DNA of 64,000 nucleotides from Adiantum capillus-veneris (GCA_014529385.2 CM043968.1:2798001-2862000); one strand, 5' to 3'; positions 1 to 11,569 are shown, counted from the first letter of the stretch. Numbers and translations: made by a program. The notes: generated from the sequence alone by a model not told the origin.

Positions 1-75
1 TCGGGGGCAGCACACTGCACTTCTTCGCACTCGATTCTGACCACCGTAGCACACGTAGCATCAAGATGAAGCTCA

Positions 76-106
<31 letters not shown>

Positions 107-389
107 ACAGTACGCTCACTCACAGACTTCAAACTTGTTTTTAAAATGACAAAAGGTTTTTCATTAAGGTCAAAAAGTGGTATATATACCTTACAACTTC
201 TCAAACCCTAAAGTTCCAAAATCAACCATCTACTCAATCTAACTATCAAAACTGAGATACAATCTGGAAACTTCTGTAAGTCCCAATATTTACAAGGTGA
301 AAATCGGGTTTTCCTCAATGAATGAATAATTACAAAAATAATAGTCCTCCAAGTAGTTAGATGCCGTGGGGTGTGTCCAGCTTCTAACA
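1..389 (-). repeat. 3' LTR (partial) of the giant gypsy element
   Basis: The segment matches 31747 to about 32139 nearly base for base, so it is the second copy of a 951-bp LTR whose remainder lies left of the window. Read on the minus strand it starts with TGTTAGAAG at 389, directly after a polypurine tract, which marks it as the 3' LTR of a minus-strand element. The motif GGTATATATACC near 179-190 is the likely TATA box. Differences from the other copy are few: scattered substitutions and a changed microsatellite. Confidence 0.9.
76..102. repeat. (CT)n microsatellite in the LTR
   Basis: About 13 CT units. The equivalent position in the other LTR (31830-31852) has a shorter CT run preceded by CA units, so the tract has changed length since the two LTRs were identical. 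Confidence 0.95.
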
Positions 390-403
390 TTCCCCCCCTC
401 CTT
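390..403 (-). promoter_or_regulatory. Polypurine tract of the giant element
   Basis: Fourteen purines in a row on the minus strand, including seven consecutive G, end exactly where the 3' LTR begins with TG. This is the standard plus-strand primer position of LTR retrotransposons. It fixes both the orientation of the element and the LTR edge. It lies 37 bases after the stop of the extra reading frame. Confidence 0.9.
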
Positions 404-440
404 GTTCATGTCGTCCCCTACATGGCCTTGATCTGCTGCT

Positions 441-3400
441 TCATCTTATCGTTTCCCGCATCTTTAGCAGTGATTCATACCTTGCATGTAGGTTTAGCAT
501 TGTCGGGCCAAATATATCTGTATTCATGGTGAAGAACCCCGTATAGAATGCTTCTTCAAAATCCTAGAGGTGATAGGATGGTAGAAACATGATTCTTTGA
601 TACAGTGCATGTATCACCTCCTTGGAAGGCTGACCTGACAGATCATAAGCACATCTGTATGTGTCCTGGAAGAAGAATATGTTGTCGGTCAATTGGCCTG
701 GCTTGAAGGTCTCGAACACTGCTAGGATGGTTCTGCAGATTTTTCTCATCATAATGCATGTAAGGTCAGGTGAGCGAGTGAACAACTTTATGGCACCCGT
801 TAGGGTTTTCACCATGTATTGGACACTTATTCTCTCACCTGCCTTCACGTCCGACAGCTTTGGGTAATTCAGCCAAGTGGGTTGGCTTCTTTGCAAAATT
901 TCTTGTGCCTTCTACGTCCTAACCCTTGGTAGAGGACAGAAGCTGAGGTTGTCCCTGATATGTTTAGGTGCATCTACCAAGTGGATTAGGTATTGTGGGT
1001 ACTTGGTAAGCCAAGCTTTCCTCCACTTTGGCTGAGAATCTACTATAAGCTTAACTCCTTCTGGCTTCGAGGTGTCTGCATTGTAGAGAGGTACCGTTGG
1101 CTCTTCTCTGATCCGCTTGTTGATTGTTGCTGCCTCATATTTCAGCAATGGATATGGGAGAGAGGGTTGAAGCCACTCGCACCTGAGATTGTTGGCGTTG
1201 ATCTTCTGAATTGTCATAGATTTGAAGACCCTCTGCTCCCATTCCAAGGCTTCCTTTGTGCTTTCTCTTAGCTCTGCCTCTATTGCCTTATGCAATTTTT
1301 CCTCCTCTTCTTGTGTTAGATCCTGCGGCTCTTGAGAGGATCCTGGTATGCTTTCCTCTTGCATGGGTGTGTCCACAGGATCTTCCACATTTTCGAGGTC
1401 GATGCCCTCATTGGCGGCTGGCCCTGAGCTTTTTTCCTCTGCTTGTTGCTAGCCTTTTAACTCCTCAATTTGCCTGAGGAGTGTTTGCTTTTCCGCTTCA
1501 GCTTCTCCACCCATATTCACGAGGAGGTCATTAAGTTCAGCGTTTACTCTTTCCGCCTCCTCGAGCTTTTTATTTATGCTTTCCACTTCTTCTTGTAGGG
1601 CTTTTTGGCTGTCCTCCATTCTTGTTTGCATTACGATAGAACCTTCAGCCATCATTAACCTCTACTTTTTCTCGAGAGTCAGCTCCTTCTGAAGTTCTTG
1701 CATTTTCTCTTCATATAGTTGACTCTCGGAAATGATTTGAGTCGAGCTTGTAGCTCTGACTCTAGCAGGTGATGCTCGCAGCCTCTGGATGGTTTGATCT
1801 TTGACCTGTAATTGGTCCTTGAGCTCAAGGAATTCATCCAGGCTTGCTTCTTGTTGTATCTCTGCTTTTTCCTTGGCATTTCTCATGGCCTCTACTTCTT
1901 TCGATTCTTCGGCCAGCTGTAGTGTTAGATTAGCCCTTTCTCTTTCGGCATCTCGCAATGACTTGCTGAGCTGCAGACACTCTTCTTCAGATGCTTGTAT
2001 TATTTTTGCTACTGCCTCATTTGCTTCTTCCATTGCTTGGCAGTTTTGTAGAGTCGTTGCCAAGCTGGCTTGGAGGTCAGCTTCTCTCTCTTTTTTCCCT
2101 TGGCTTTGTGCCTGCAGAGAATCCATTTCCATTTTAGTCTTTTCTTCGGTGTCTTTAAGAGTTATCACCTCTTTCTCTGAAGCCATGGGTTGTGCTCGCA
2201 ATCCGGCTAGCTTTGTCATCACCACGTCCCAGTCATTGGAGGGCGGGTGCAGGTCTACAGTGTCTGCAGCAATTTGTTTAAGTTCCACTAGCCGGATGCC
2301 TTGCATCTGTTCTTTATGCCATGTTCTCACCAAGTCAATCCTTTTTGCTCAGACTCAGGCTTGGCCTCTTCCTTTGGCTCAGGTTCCTGCCTTTGCTCTT
2401 GCTTCTCAGCTTGCCTTTCATCTTGTTTGTCCTCAGTCTCTTTATCTTCTGGTGGAGGGCTGCTAGGAGGTGGTGATGGCGGTGGTGATGGCTATGGGCT
2501 GGGTTTAGGGATATCTGGTAAAGCTGCCGGTTTGCCCTTTAAGTCCCTGTCTGCTTTTATTTTCCTTTCCCTTTCTTGGCTTTCTTGTTCATCTAGTAGT
2601 GTCTGCCTTATCTGCTCCACTTCCTCCTCGATGAAAGGGACATGGGGAATGTTTTCCGCTGCAGCATCAAGAATCTCAAAATTCTTGATATAATCTTCAA
2701 AGCGGTCCCTTTGCACTCTTCTGGATGATCCGGACATAGACTCGAGAGATGGCTTCCAGAGTTCGTTTAAATCACCCTTGAGGGCTCTTTCTGCTCGGAA
2801 ACTCTCCATCAGCCTCTCGAGTCTTGCCGCTTTCTGGGACCTGGTTTCTTTTGCCGGCACTTGAGCAAACTATTTCTTTCCTTTTTTCTGCTCGGGTTGC
2901 TCCTCTTCAACTGGCTCCAGCCGTCTCTTCAATCTCGTAGCCACCCTTGGTGCCCTTTGCGGCTCATCTTCCTTGTCTTCTTTTACTCTCAGCCAATCAT
3001 TCTGAGATGGGGAGTCAAGCCACCTTCCTTTAGCGTGTAGGGATCCATATACCACCTTGGTGATCAGTTCTCCTGGCACTATGTAGGTTGGCTTTTTTTG
3101 CCCATCTTTACTAAGCTGTCATGTATGTATGCCGCATAGTTGATTGTCTTTGGGGTGCCCTTTGTCATTGCCCAAGTAAACGTTGTGGCAATTGCACCTG
3201 GCGGCATCCTGTACTTCTGTGGCCTCTTAGTGCACATGTGGAAGTACTAGTTGTACAATTGGCTCATAATTGCCACCTTTGGATTGGCAATGCTTTCAAA
3301 GGTGTAATTTTCCTTTTTCTCTTTGTACACTTTGACTTCATCCCTTCTTTTTGTTACGTTGTCCCCCTCATTGGAGAGGTCTAGTGCATGGGCTACAACC

Positions 3401-3810
3401 CGCTCTATGATTATGATCTTTGTATCTGGTCTGCCTTGTAAATCTGTCACCTTGGCCACTCCATCCTCTTTGATGCTTGTTACAAACTCCCATACTCTTT
3501 TGATGTCCACCCCTGCTGGTATTGCTTCGAAGTAGTTATGGAGGTCAATTTTCTCCAAGTAGCCGGCCATTTTGCTTCGTACAAATTCATTGAGCTCTCT
3601 TGGCAGCATTGGTAGCTCTACTACATTGCCTTCATTGTCTTTGAACACTCCCTGGTAGATCTTTAGGTCATTGGACTCTAACAAATCCTCTTGTATCCAG
3701 GTGCTGGTGGGCTTTAGTGTTCCCTCTGGAATGACAAAAGGTTCCACCTCGTCCAGATAATCTTTGATTGTCATTCTTTTCTTCTTTGCCGGTGACTTCG
3801 AGGCTGCCAT
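441..3810 (-). pseudogene. Extra 3' ORF of the giant element, coiled-coil protein of unknown function
   Basis: A reading frame of about 1,120 codons lies between integrase and the 3' LTR, on the same strand as pol. The start is the ATG at 3810 (MAASKSPAKKKRM), a basic beginning. The first 230 or so residues look globular. They are followed by a Lys/Glu-rich linker, a Pro-rich stretch (about 2500-2450), a long charged coiled coil (about 2270-1460) and a C-terminal globular part (about 1250-450). The terminal stop is TGA at 441-443. Seven in-frame TAG codons (3247, 2870, 2492, 1662, 1449, 912 and 564) and two apparent -1 frameshifts (at an A7 run near 3100 and near 2340) interrupt it. There is no TAA and no earlier TGA in frame. 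Tat-lineage elements are known to carry extra ORFs after pol, but I do not recognise this protein. The N-terminal part may resemble the putative plant transposon protein domain; that is a guess. Confidence 0.65.
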
Positions 3811-3975
3811 AGATCCTGTTGCACTCAGTAGTCCAAAGTTAGCGTTTTTTCCATATAAGCTGCGAAACTGAGTTTTACTTATCCAAATGACTTGAAAATT
3901 GAAATTAAAGCTTAAAAAGAACTTGTGAAGCTGTGCATGTGCCCACAGTGCAAATCTGGCCAAAAAATTCCATCT

Positions 3976-3999
3976 AGACATCCTACGCGTAGGATGTCT
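3976..3999. repeat. 24-bp palindrome, spacer copy 1
   Basis: AGACATCCTACG followed directly by its exact reverse complement: a perfect palindrome with no spacer. It opens the first of four units of about 285 bp; the next copies start 284, 285 and 284 bases further on. Confidence 0.9.
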
Positions 4000-4259
4000 T
4001 TTTCATCAGAATTGGTTCATACTTGACATGCATGTAGTGTAAGGCTCATGGAACATGGCTATATGCTTGGATTTGAATTTGGATATCAAAAAGTGGATTT
4101 TTGGGGCTTATTCAGGCTTTAGGTCACAATTTGGGTAGAATGTCCATCATAGGTAGCAATTGATGTCCAAATGGGTTAAAAATAGGTATATGGGCTCAAT
4201 GCACCATGGTATTGGCTCCCATGATGTCATTCCTTGCATAGAAGCTAAATTTATGCTGG

Positions 4260-4283
4260 AGACATCCTACGCGTAGGATGTCT
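4260..4283. repeat. 24-bp palindrome, spacer copy 2
   Basis: Perfect palindrome identical to the copy at 3976. The 3' flank (TTTTTCATCAGAAT) is also shared with that copy, as is a stretch about 90 bases further on (GGATTTGAATTTGGA), so the repeat unit is larger than the palindrome. Confidence 0.9.
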
Positions 4284-4544
4284 TTTTCATCAGAATTGCA
4301 TGAAACTTGTTCTGTGGGTTGTCCTTGGCCTATGGAACATGGCCATGTTCTTGGATTTGAATTTGGACAAGATTTGATGCTTGTAAGGCTCTGTGAGGTG
4401 TTTTTGGACTCAAAAAATGTATCCTGAGGGTGTTGGGGGTCAAAAGTGATTAGAATGGCTTCAAACTTGACATATGGGCTCTTGATAATGAGGTAATTGG
4501 ATCTAGAATGATAAAACATCCCTTGTATGCCAAAAAGGTCAATT

Positions 4545-4568
4545 AGACATCCTACACGTAGGATGTCT
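4545..4568. repeat. 24-bp palindrome, spacer copy 3
   Basis: Same element with the central CGCG changed to CACG, so one base pair at the centre is broken. Both 11-base arms are otherwise intact. Confidence 0.85.
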
Positions 4569-4828
4569 ATCTCATTATTTTTTCTCCCTGACCACACAGA
4601 TTGTTTGCTGATGTGTATACGAATGTGTTGTGCAAGTTTCATGGGATTTGGACAAGATTTGGTAGGTATTTGGCCCATTATTGCCTGTATGCCGTAACTT
4701 TGCATTTTTCCATGTATATGAGGTCAAACTGGTCCAAATGTGATGAAACTTGGTGTATGGCTTGTAAATGTCATTCAGAACATGTGCATGACAAAAAATG
4801 TTGGGATTTGTGCCAAAAAATTCCCTTG

Positions 4829-4852
4829 AGACATCCTATGCGTAGGATGTCT
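4829..4852. repeat. 24-bp palindrome, spacer copy 4
   Basis: Same element with one central change (TGCG). It ends the regular 285-bp array; no further copy is seen towards integrase. Confidence 0.85.
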
Positions 4853-6772
4853 CCTGGTGATTTTTTCAGTGCTGGTGCTCCCAGTGCTTGCCCTTTGCCC
4901 CCCTAAGTCCCTTTTGAGCCTAATTTCAACAAAAAAGTCAAATGGATAGAGTATAACTCCTTGTGTGGACTTCAGAGCCTCCGAGCCGTTTTCTGACTTT
5001 TGGAGTGCATTTTGGCGATGAAATTTCTCGATGTTGTTCTCCATAGCTTCCCGATCCCTTGGGGATCCTTGCCGTATGGTTTTTGTCGACTTTGGCTTCA
5101 TCGGAGCTCCATTTGGCAATTTGTCACTCTAGAAGCACCTGTGGTTGCGTTTACATACCTTCGATGATTTGTGGTGTTCTACCACCATAGGAATTGGTTG
5201 TTGATGGTCTAGGAAAGCCGCTCGTGAAGTTTGGTGGCAAACGGACTTGCGGTTTGGCCGCAAGTTCATTTTGACGCTTTGTGTGTCTGATGCCGTTTCT
5301 GAGTTTTAGTGCTGCTTCGGGTCACTTTTTGGTCACGCGGGTCATATAGACTTGTCGAGCATGTCGAGATGCTCCTACCCATGAATTTTGGTAGCATTTG
5401 GTTGCCGATTTCCCATTTGGTGGCCTCTTGCGGTTTTCTGGGAATTAGGGTTTTTCTCGATGGTTTCCCACTGCCTTTGGCTATCCAGGACTGGTCTCCT
5501 AGACTAGGGTAAGCTGCCGATGAAGTCTTGTTGCTTTTGGGTTAGCCGTTAGGCCGCCGTCTCTACTTGCAGGTCTCTACCGCTCGCTTTGTGTGTGACC
5601 CCTACGCTAGTTTTCGCGCCATAACGACAAACATGCGCGAAAAGCTCAAGGTGGTGAGCCTACCTCTTATGTCTGGAGCTGGTCGGGTAGTCGTGCGCGT
5701 CGTAGAAGCTGCTGGAAGGTCGATCCGCTCTAGGTGGCAGAAGCTCTCTCCACAAGTCAATAGTGAAAATGAGCTAAAAATGGGGTTAAAATTTCTTATG
5801 ATGGAGGTCCCTTAACCACTTTTCATGAAAATTGACATGTGCTCCTATCTTCTTGCGAGATGTGGTTTAGACTCAAAAATTTCTTGATTTGGACTCAGTT
5901 TGCTCTGTTTACCAGAAATTTGGCATTTCGGTCAAAACCTAGCCAAAACACGCTTTGCGCTCCAGTCTCATAATTACACCCCCATTGTACCATAGGTTGT
6001 CGTATAGTCACTGGTCATCCCCATATTTTTTGTTTTTCATTACGACTGTTTTTCACCTGTTTTTTGTATTTTTGAAATTTTTCTGCCGAAAATTAGCAAA
6101 ATTAAAAGGAAAATAGCAATTCAAACCCAAAAAATCTCCAAAAATCATAATAAATCACAAACATCACCGCAACACATTATATACACTCACATGCAATTTT
6201 TATGGCCGGATTTCTTCGTTTTACCAATATTTTGCCTGAAAAATGGCTATTTCTACTTATATACACACACCTAGGGGCTTGATTTGGCGTTTGGCCCCAT
6301 ATACCTGTAGATTCATGTTGTATAAGGGCATATATACTTGGGTTACTCTAGAAAATTTTGCAATCAAACAACAACCCTTAAAATAGTCAAAAATCATGCC
6401 CTTTTTTGTTGTTTCTGTCATTGGTTCCGCATTTGAGAGTGCCTCTAGAATGCCTCCCCCCCTCCTAGCCGGAGTCCTCCCGGACGACAAGGTTTTGCCT
6501 CGGAGTATGTGCCGTGCATAGGTTGAAAAAGTTGTGCTAATGCCTGGCCGATTAATGTGGCCCTATTTTATGCATACTCGGTCAATGCATGGAAAAATTA
6601 ATGCGGTGCAAGAGAAGGGAATAAGCAAGATGCTTATTGGCATTCGCTGTCGAGGTTTTCTGCTTTCTTTACGAGTAGCAGCTGTAACTCTACTGCTCTC
6701 TGTTTAATTGTCTTTTTGGCAAGAGGCAATTGCTTTGCCAACACTGTTGATGGAGTCGTATTTGGAGTCGTT

Positions 6773-7437
6773 TTATTCCCTCAGTCGACATCCACTAATC
6801 CAGTTTGGCATTTCGTCACCTGCTAATGTAGCAAGCTTGACAGCTCCACTTTGTGATAGATCACTAATCACAAATGGTCCCATCCCTCGCTTTTTAAGTT
6901 TCTTGACATGTTCTTTCAAGGTATAAACAAGTACGTAATCACCTGTTTTAAACTCTTTGGTACGCAGATGTTTGTCAAAAAATTCCTTTTGTCTTCTCTT
7001 TTTAGCACAGATTGAAGCGACAGCTTGTAAGCGGAGTTCATCTAGCTTTTCAAGATCATCAATCCTTGAAGAGAGCTCATGTCCTGTACATTCCAAGCTT
7101 TTTGCTACTTGTAGAGTTGGGATTAAAAACTCTATGGGTAGTATAGCATTCAGCCCAAATACCATGTTGTATGGTGTTGTTCCTATTGATGTTTTGTAAG
7201 CTACCCTATATGCCCATAGTGTTGAGTGTAGCTGCTGATCCCAATCTGTTCGTTATTCTGACACTATTTTAGCGAGAACCGTGCATAGTGTTTTATTTGT
7301 GGCCTCAGCTTGCCCATTGGCCTGTGGATGGTATAGTGCGGATTTCCTATGTATGACCATGAATTTCTCTAGAAGATATTCAATGACTTCATTGAGAAAA
7401 TGTGTTCCACGGTCACTGACAAATTCTATGGGTAACC
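6773..7437 (-). pseudogene. Integrase, C-terminal two-thirds, of the giant element
   Basis: The minus-strand frame reads PIEFVSDRGTHF (second catalytic Asp of the DDE triad) and then NGQAEATNKTL (catalytic Glu). These are followed by the usual LWAYR and GLNAILPIEF motifs and a C-terminal SH3-like part ending in GPFVISDLSQSGAVKLATLAG. The zinc-binding HHCC domain and the first Asp are absent, because the sequence upstream is replaced by the nested element that starts at 7438. One in-frame TAA (7253-7255) sits in SE*RTDWDQQL. There is no chromodomain, which fits an Athila/Tat-type element. The frame ends at 6773 with a TAA after GCRLRE and could be read further. The catalytic core is broken by insertion and deletion, so no active enzyme is possible. 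Confidence 0.88.
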
Positions 7438-9090
7438 TGAGAGGGCCATACCCAGACTCGACCCTACTCACCTCCCTTAGTCCTCCAGACCGTTCCAGGG
7501 AATAACGTAGATATATCTCCAGGTATCCCTCCCACTTGGGACCGACACTCAGATAGGACTCCGGTCTATCTCGAATGCCAACCCAATGTGAGGGCCATAC
7601 CCAGACTCGACCTACTCAGCTCTCTCAGTCCTCCAGACCATTCCAGGGGATGACGTAGATCTATCTGCAAGTATCCCTCCCACTTGGGACCGACACTCAG
7701 ATAGGACTCCGGCCTATCTCGATTGCCAACCCAAGGGGGTACATCCCTTCATTCAATGATTCTATCCGTTTCTCATAATCAATCTGTCCTTGACAGCTTT
7801 CCGCACCCAAAATCGTGGTCCTCAGTCTTGATTCTCTTGATCTTTAACTTGAGGATCTGCTCTTGCTTTCTTATTCTCCCTTGGTTCATGGCGATAACCC
7901 CTTTTTCCTGAAAGGCAGGCACGACAGTTATCACTTTCCCCTAAGAAGAGGGATCTTGCAATCTTACCTGGTCTCACTCGTCCCCAATTTCCCATTTATA
8001 TCCCCTGTAGTCCTAGCGCTTAACATAAAATTCTTAAATCAACATCCGGCCATCTGACCCTCCCGATCCGCCCACCCACCGAACCATTTCATGAAAATCC
8101 CTTCTCGAGGTAGTACTTAACTACTACGAAATCAGGAAGACAATAGTCTATCAGACATCATCAAACAACAAGCAGCATGCAATCTGTTGCATACCCTCGT
8201 TCAGGGAAATTCATCTGGTTGTTCCCACCAGATCTTTATTTAGAAACTTTTAATTCTTATCATCCTCCGTAAGTATAACCTTCTCATCCAACCATTGGCA
8301 TCAGGCCATACCCGGATTATGGCCGATTTCCAATAAGATACCGCGGGTACTTCACCTGACCGGGCAAAAATAAAATGAACCCATTCATCCCTTATCCCTC
8401 GGGCATGAATGACCTAGGTATAACAACTTGCTGGTTACGCTGCCCTAGCCGAAAAGGACCAATCTCCGACAAGTTCCCCAAGAGAATCCACTCAATGGGA
8501 CGGCCTTTCAATCAAATTGACCCCAAGAAGATCCATCTTGGTTCCCGGTCATTTCCAGACAATCTTCAAAACGCCTAGTTAATCTATGTTTTGCAATGGG
8601 CTATCCCTATCACCTCTCGAGATTCCTTTTAACTCCTAGTTGGTAATTTCCAGGTTCATTCATTTATCAACCTTAATTCCTACTTTCATTAATTATCTAC
8701 CAGCCAAATTTATTTAGAAAATACAAGCGAGTTTTTGCCATAGGCATTTGATGGTTCATGTCTCTTCGGAAATGCCAACTTTTTAAGTTCAATCCCCGTT
8801 TTTGTCGATTCCCAGGTTTTTGCAATCCTTCGCCATCCATGGGGCATCTCCATGGAAGCATGTAGAGTTTTCAGTTCAAACAACACGGAGATCAATTCCG
8901 CCAAGTTATCCCCTATCTCCCCCATCCCGTATTTGCAAACAAACTTGAAATTGAAAACTTTAGAAATACTCTTCAATACCAAAAATTGAACTACTTCTAT
9001 TGAGCTTAGACAATTACTCTTTTCTTATGGTACCTAGCTTTCCATTTTAAGAAGCTAGAAGGTCATCCTATAATTTATGAGTTTTCGAGC

Positions 9091-9580
9091 TTTCCATTAA
9101 AGCTTAAACCTAAAAATGCAAGGTAATCGCTAAAGCTTACATCTAAGAGCAAAGTTACCATTAAAGCTTAGCTTACGAATGCAAATCTACCTTTGAAGCT
9201 TAGCTTTATGATACATAGATACTCTTATCACTTACCCTAATTGCAAGGTTTCCATTATAGCTTAAAACCTAAAAATGCAAGGTAATCGCTAAAGATTACA
9301 TTTAGGAGCAAAGTTACCATTAAAGCTTAGCTTACGAATGGAAATCTACCTTTGAAGCTTAGCTTTATGATGCATAGGTACTCTTATCACTTACCCTAAT
9401 TGCAAGGTTTCCATTAAAGCTTAAAACCTAAAAATGCAAGGTAATCGCTAAAGCTTACATCTAAGAGCAAAGTTACCATTAAAGCTTAGCTTACGAATGC
9501 AAATCTACCTTTGAAGCTTAGCTTTATGATGCATAGGTACTCTTATCACTTACCCTAATTGCAAGGTTTCCATATATTAA
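9091..9580. repeat. 158-159 bp tandem repeat in LTR1, three units
   Basis: Unit starts are at 9091, 9249, 9408 and 9567 (last one partial). Each unit contains several copies of the motif TTAAAGCTTA or GAAGCTTAG, so it is itself built from short AAGCTT-bearing pieces. Confidence 0.9.
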
Positions 9581-9810
9581 AGCTTTAAACCTAAAATGAT
9601 GCACATAAACCTTTCTAGTATTAAAACACATTTAATTAAACCTTCAAGAGAGGGAGAGAGTTGAGGGTTTGGCCTTCAAGAGAGGGAGAGAGCAAGAGCA
9701 AGGTTTAATGGAATCCTTGAGTTGCTTAAGCATAGTTTTGAGCATGGCAAGTATGCAAGTAGCTTAGCAATATGTGTGTGTCTGTTTTCAAAATACAAAG
9801 GAGAAGGGTT

Positions 9811-9820
9811 GCTTATATAG
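9811..9820 (-). promoter_or_regulatory. TATA box of LTR1
   Basis: CTATATAAGC on the minus strand, about 500 bases into the LTR in element orientation. It lies 35 bases downstream of the nearest of six CCAAT boxes, a normal core-promoter spacing. Transcription would start about 30 bases further on, near 9780. Confidence 0.7.
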
Positions 9821-9844
9821 GAAAAAGGTGTGTGTAATTATCTT

Positions 9845-10015
9845 CTCAATTCCTATTGGACCTAAATTTCTCTTTTCAATTCCTATTGGACCCGAATTCT
9901 CTTCTCAATTCCTATTGGACCCCAAATTCTCTTCTCAAATGCTATTGGACCCTATTTCTCTTCTCAAAGGCTATTGGACCCCAATTTCTCTTCTCAAATG
10001 CTATTGGACCCCAAT
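9845..10015 (-). promoter_or_regulatory. Array of six CCAAT boxes in LTR1
   Basis: Six repeats of 29-30 bp, each with GGTCCAATAG on the minus strand. CCAAT lies at 9855-9859, 9885-9889, 9914-9918, 9944-9948, 9973-9977 and 10003-10007. The array sits immediately upstream of the TATA box. CCAAT is the known binding core of NF-Y; that NF-Y binds here is inference. Confidence 0.75.
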
Positions 10016-11569
10016 TTTCTTCTTAGTTCTTATCTCTTAACTTTACCTTTCAATTAAGTTAGTCCCTTTTTCTCCTAGTTCTCGATCTGGATCAGTCCCC
10101 ACACGGATTTTCACGAAAAAGTATAAAAATAATCTTAGCCTTAAATGAAAAATATAGGGATGACGTAATTTCTTATCTGAAATATCAGTGTCTTTTTATT
10201 TTGGAGAAAAGTCTCGTTGTCCGTATAAATTCTTTGTCGGTCTTGCTTTTTCTAAATTATTTTCTAGGCTGAAAAAGTTCTAAATGGTTCTAGGGTTTCG
10301 GGAGGGACCTTACAAACTCCCCAACAAAAAGAAAGAGATGTCCTCAGCTCGAGATATGCTTTAGAGAATAGTCAGACTCGATCTTCTGTCAACTCATGAT
10401 TGAAGATGTTCAGTAAATTTAGGGTATTTAGACTTAAAGGACAGTAAAGTTCGTTGTTTTTTTTTTTTTAATAGCGCTGTCTCAAAAATCTTAATCATAA
10501 AGAAGTCTTAATGACTCGGGGTTACTTTAATTACTGAGTGTGATCTTACTCAACTAGGTATTTTTCCTTTAGTGTGACCTGATTGTGTTTCTCTTGTTAG
10601 GTTTGAAGATCATTTCTTCACTTTGCTCTCTATCTAGCTTCAATACGCTTTGTAAAAATCTTACCATTCTTATCTTGACTTTAACTTTTTCCGTTTTGAG
10701 CGTCGACTCATTTCTCAATTAATATCATCCAACTGATACCATGTTCTTGACAGTCAAGGATTTCATACTATTCTTTCAATTAATCTTGCAATATCTCCTT
10801 GCTTCTGTACCCAATTTATTTTATCCATCCTTATTTCTCTTATATCTATAGCTTATTGTCTCATCTTTCACTTGGTAATGAGACATTTCATGTATCATAA
10901 CAACTAGACTTGTAAAACACCATAGACGATTTGAATCTCTAAAGAAATGACTAACTAGAGATTCCATAAATATGACGATTGATTACATCCGCATAAAAAT
11001 TACATCAAAAGTGTCATCTATATCGTGAAAAATAATTTTAAGTTGTTCCGAAGAACCAACAAAAATATGATCAAGGGTTTGGACAAAAAGGGAGATATTG
11101 ATTTGATCCCAAAAGATGAATTACATGGGCTCATCCTCCAAAACTTGGAAATTGGATAATTAGCTGGTCCCAATCCTCCCAGGAAGCATCTTCAATAGGA
11201 TAGCCCTTCCACTTGATTAGTCATTCTTGAATCCTCCTGTGCCGCAGTTGCTTCTCTTTAGTTTCCAGAACTTGAAAGTAGAAGGTTGGATTGATCTTCT
11301 TTTTCCAAAAATTATAGTATCACGAGCTTACACATCGCAAAGGGATAGTAATGCTAAAAGAGGAGTGTTTACAACATGCGTTGGATCCTAAACCCTTAAG
11401 ATTCATTGGCTACGGGGTAAACTGCTTGCTGTAGAATCCCTCGTATTTATAGGGGACATGACATCCGCTACTGGAAATTCAAAAACCTTATCAAAAATTT
11501 GGAAGCTTCAAAATAGGTTCAATGACTTTCTAAGACATCGTCATAGATATTGTCTATGATCCTCTTGGC

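Larger units (their letters stand above)
3811..6772. other. Non-coding spacer between integrase and the extra ORF
   Basis: No convincing coding region on either strand. The part next to the extra ORF (about 3976-4860) is a diverged tandem repeat of about 285 bp, each unit starting with the 24-bp palindrome. From 4860 to 5820 the sequence is GC-richer and unique. From 5820 to 6530 it is AT-rich. Short plus-strand ORFs at 5309-5512 and 5567-5815 have no recognisable content. Integrase-frame sequence may trail in from the right beyond its last clear motif. Confidence 0.6.
7438..10314 (-). repeat. Nested element LTR1 (3'-most)
   Basis: 2,877 bp, from TGAGAGGGCC at 7438 to CCTTACA at 10314 on the plus strand, so on the minus strand it begins TGTAAGG and ends CTCTCA. 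The left end contains an imperfect tandem duplication of about 150 bp (7438 and 7589). It lacks about 330 bp present in LTR2 and LTR3 (equivalent to about 13870-14190) and about 165 bp near 9640. It has three copies of the 158-159 bp repeat instead of six. ORFs inside it (for example 7723-7911 and 9774-10040) are by-products of repeats. Confidence 0.88.

Noticed and set aside
1801-2693. Long plus-strand ORFs rich in Ser, Cys and Leu (1801-2466, 2301-2693)
   Set aside because: Antisense shadows of the coiled-coil frame; Glu/Lys codons read as Leu/Ser/Phe on the other strand.
5309-5815. Plus-strand ORFs in the spacer (5309-5512 and 5567-5815), possible antisense gene
   Set aside because: Short, no motif and no promoter seen. 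Antisense ORFs are known in some Tat elements, but nothing here supports one.
7723-8057. ORFs conserved three times (7723, 13336, 19902, and the overlapping 64-residue ORFs)
   Set aside because: They lie antisense inside LTRs. Their conservation is simply that of the LTR copies, and no motif is present.
9774-10040. 88-residue ORF with repeats such as IPIGPKF, identical at 16342-16608
   Set aside because: It is a plus-strand translation of the CCAAT repeat array of a minus-strand element; the repeated peptide follows from the 29-30 bp DNA repeat.
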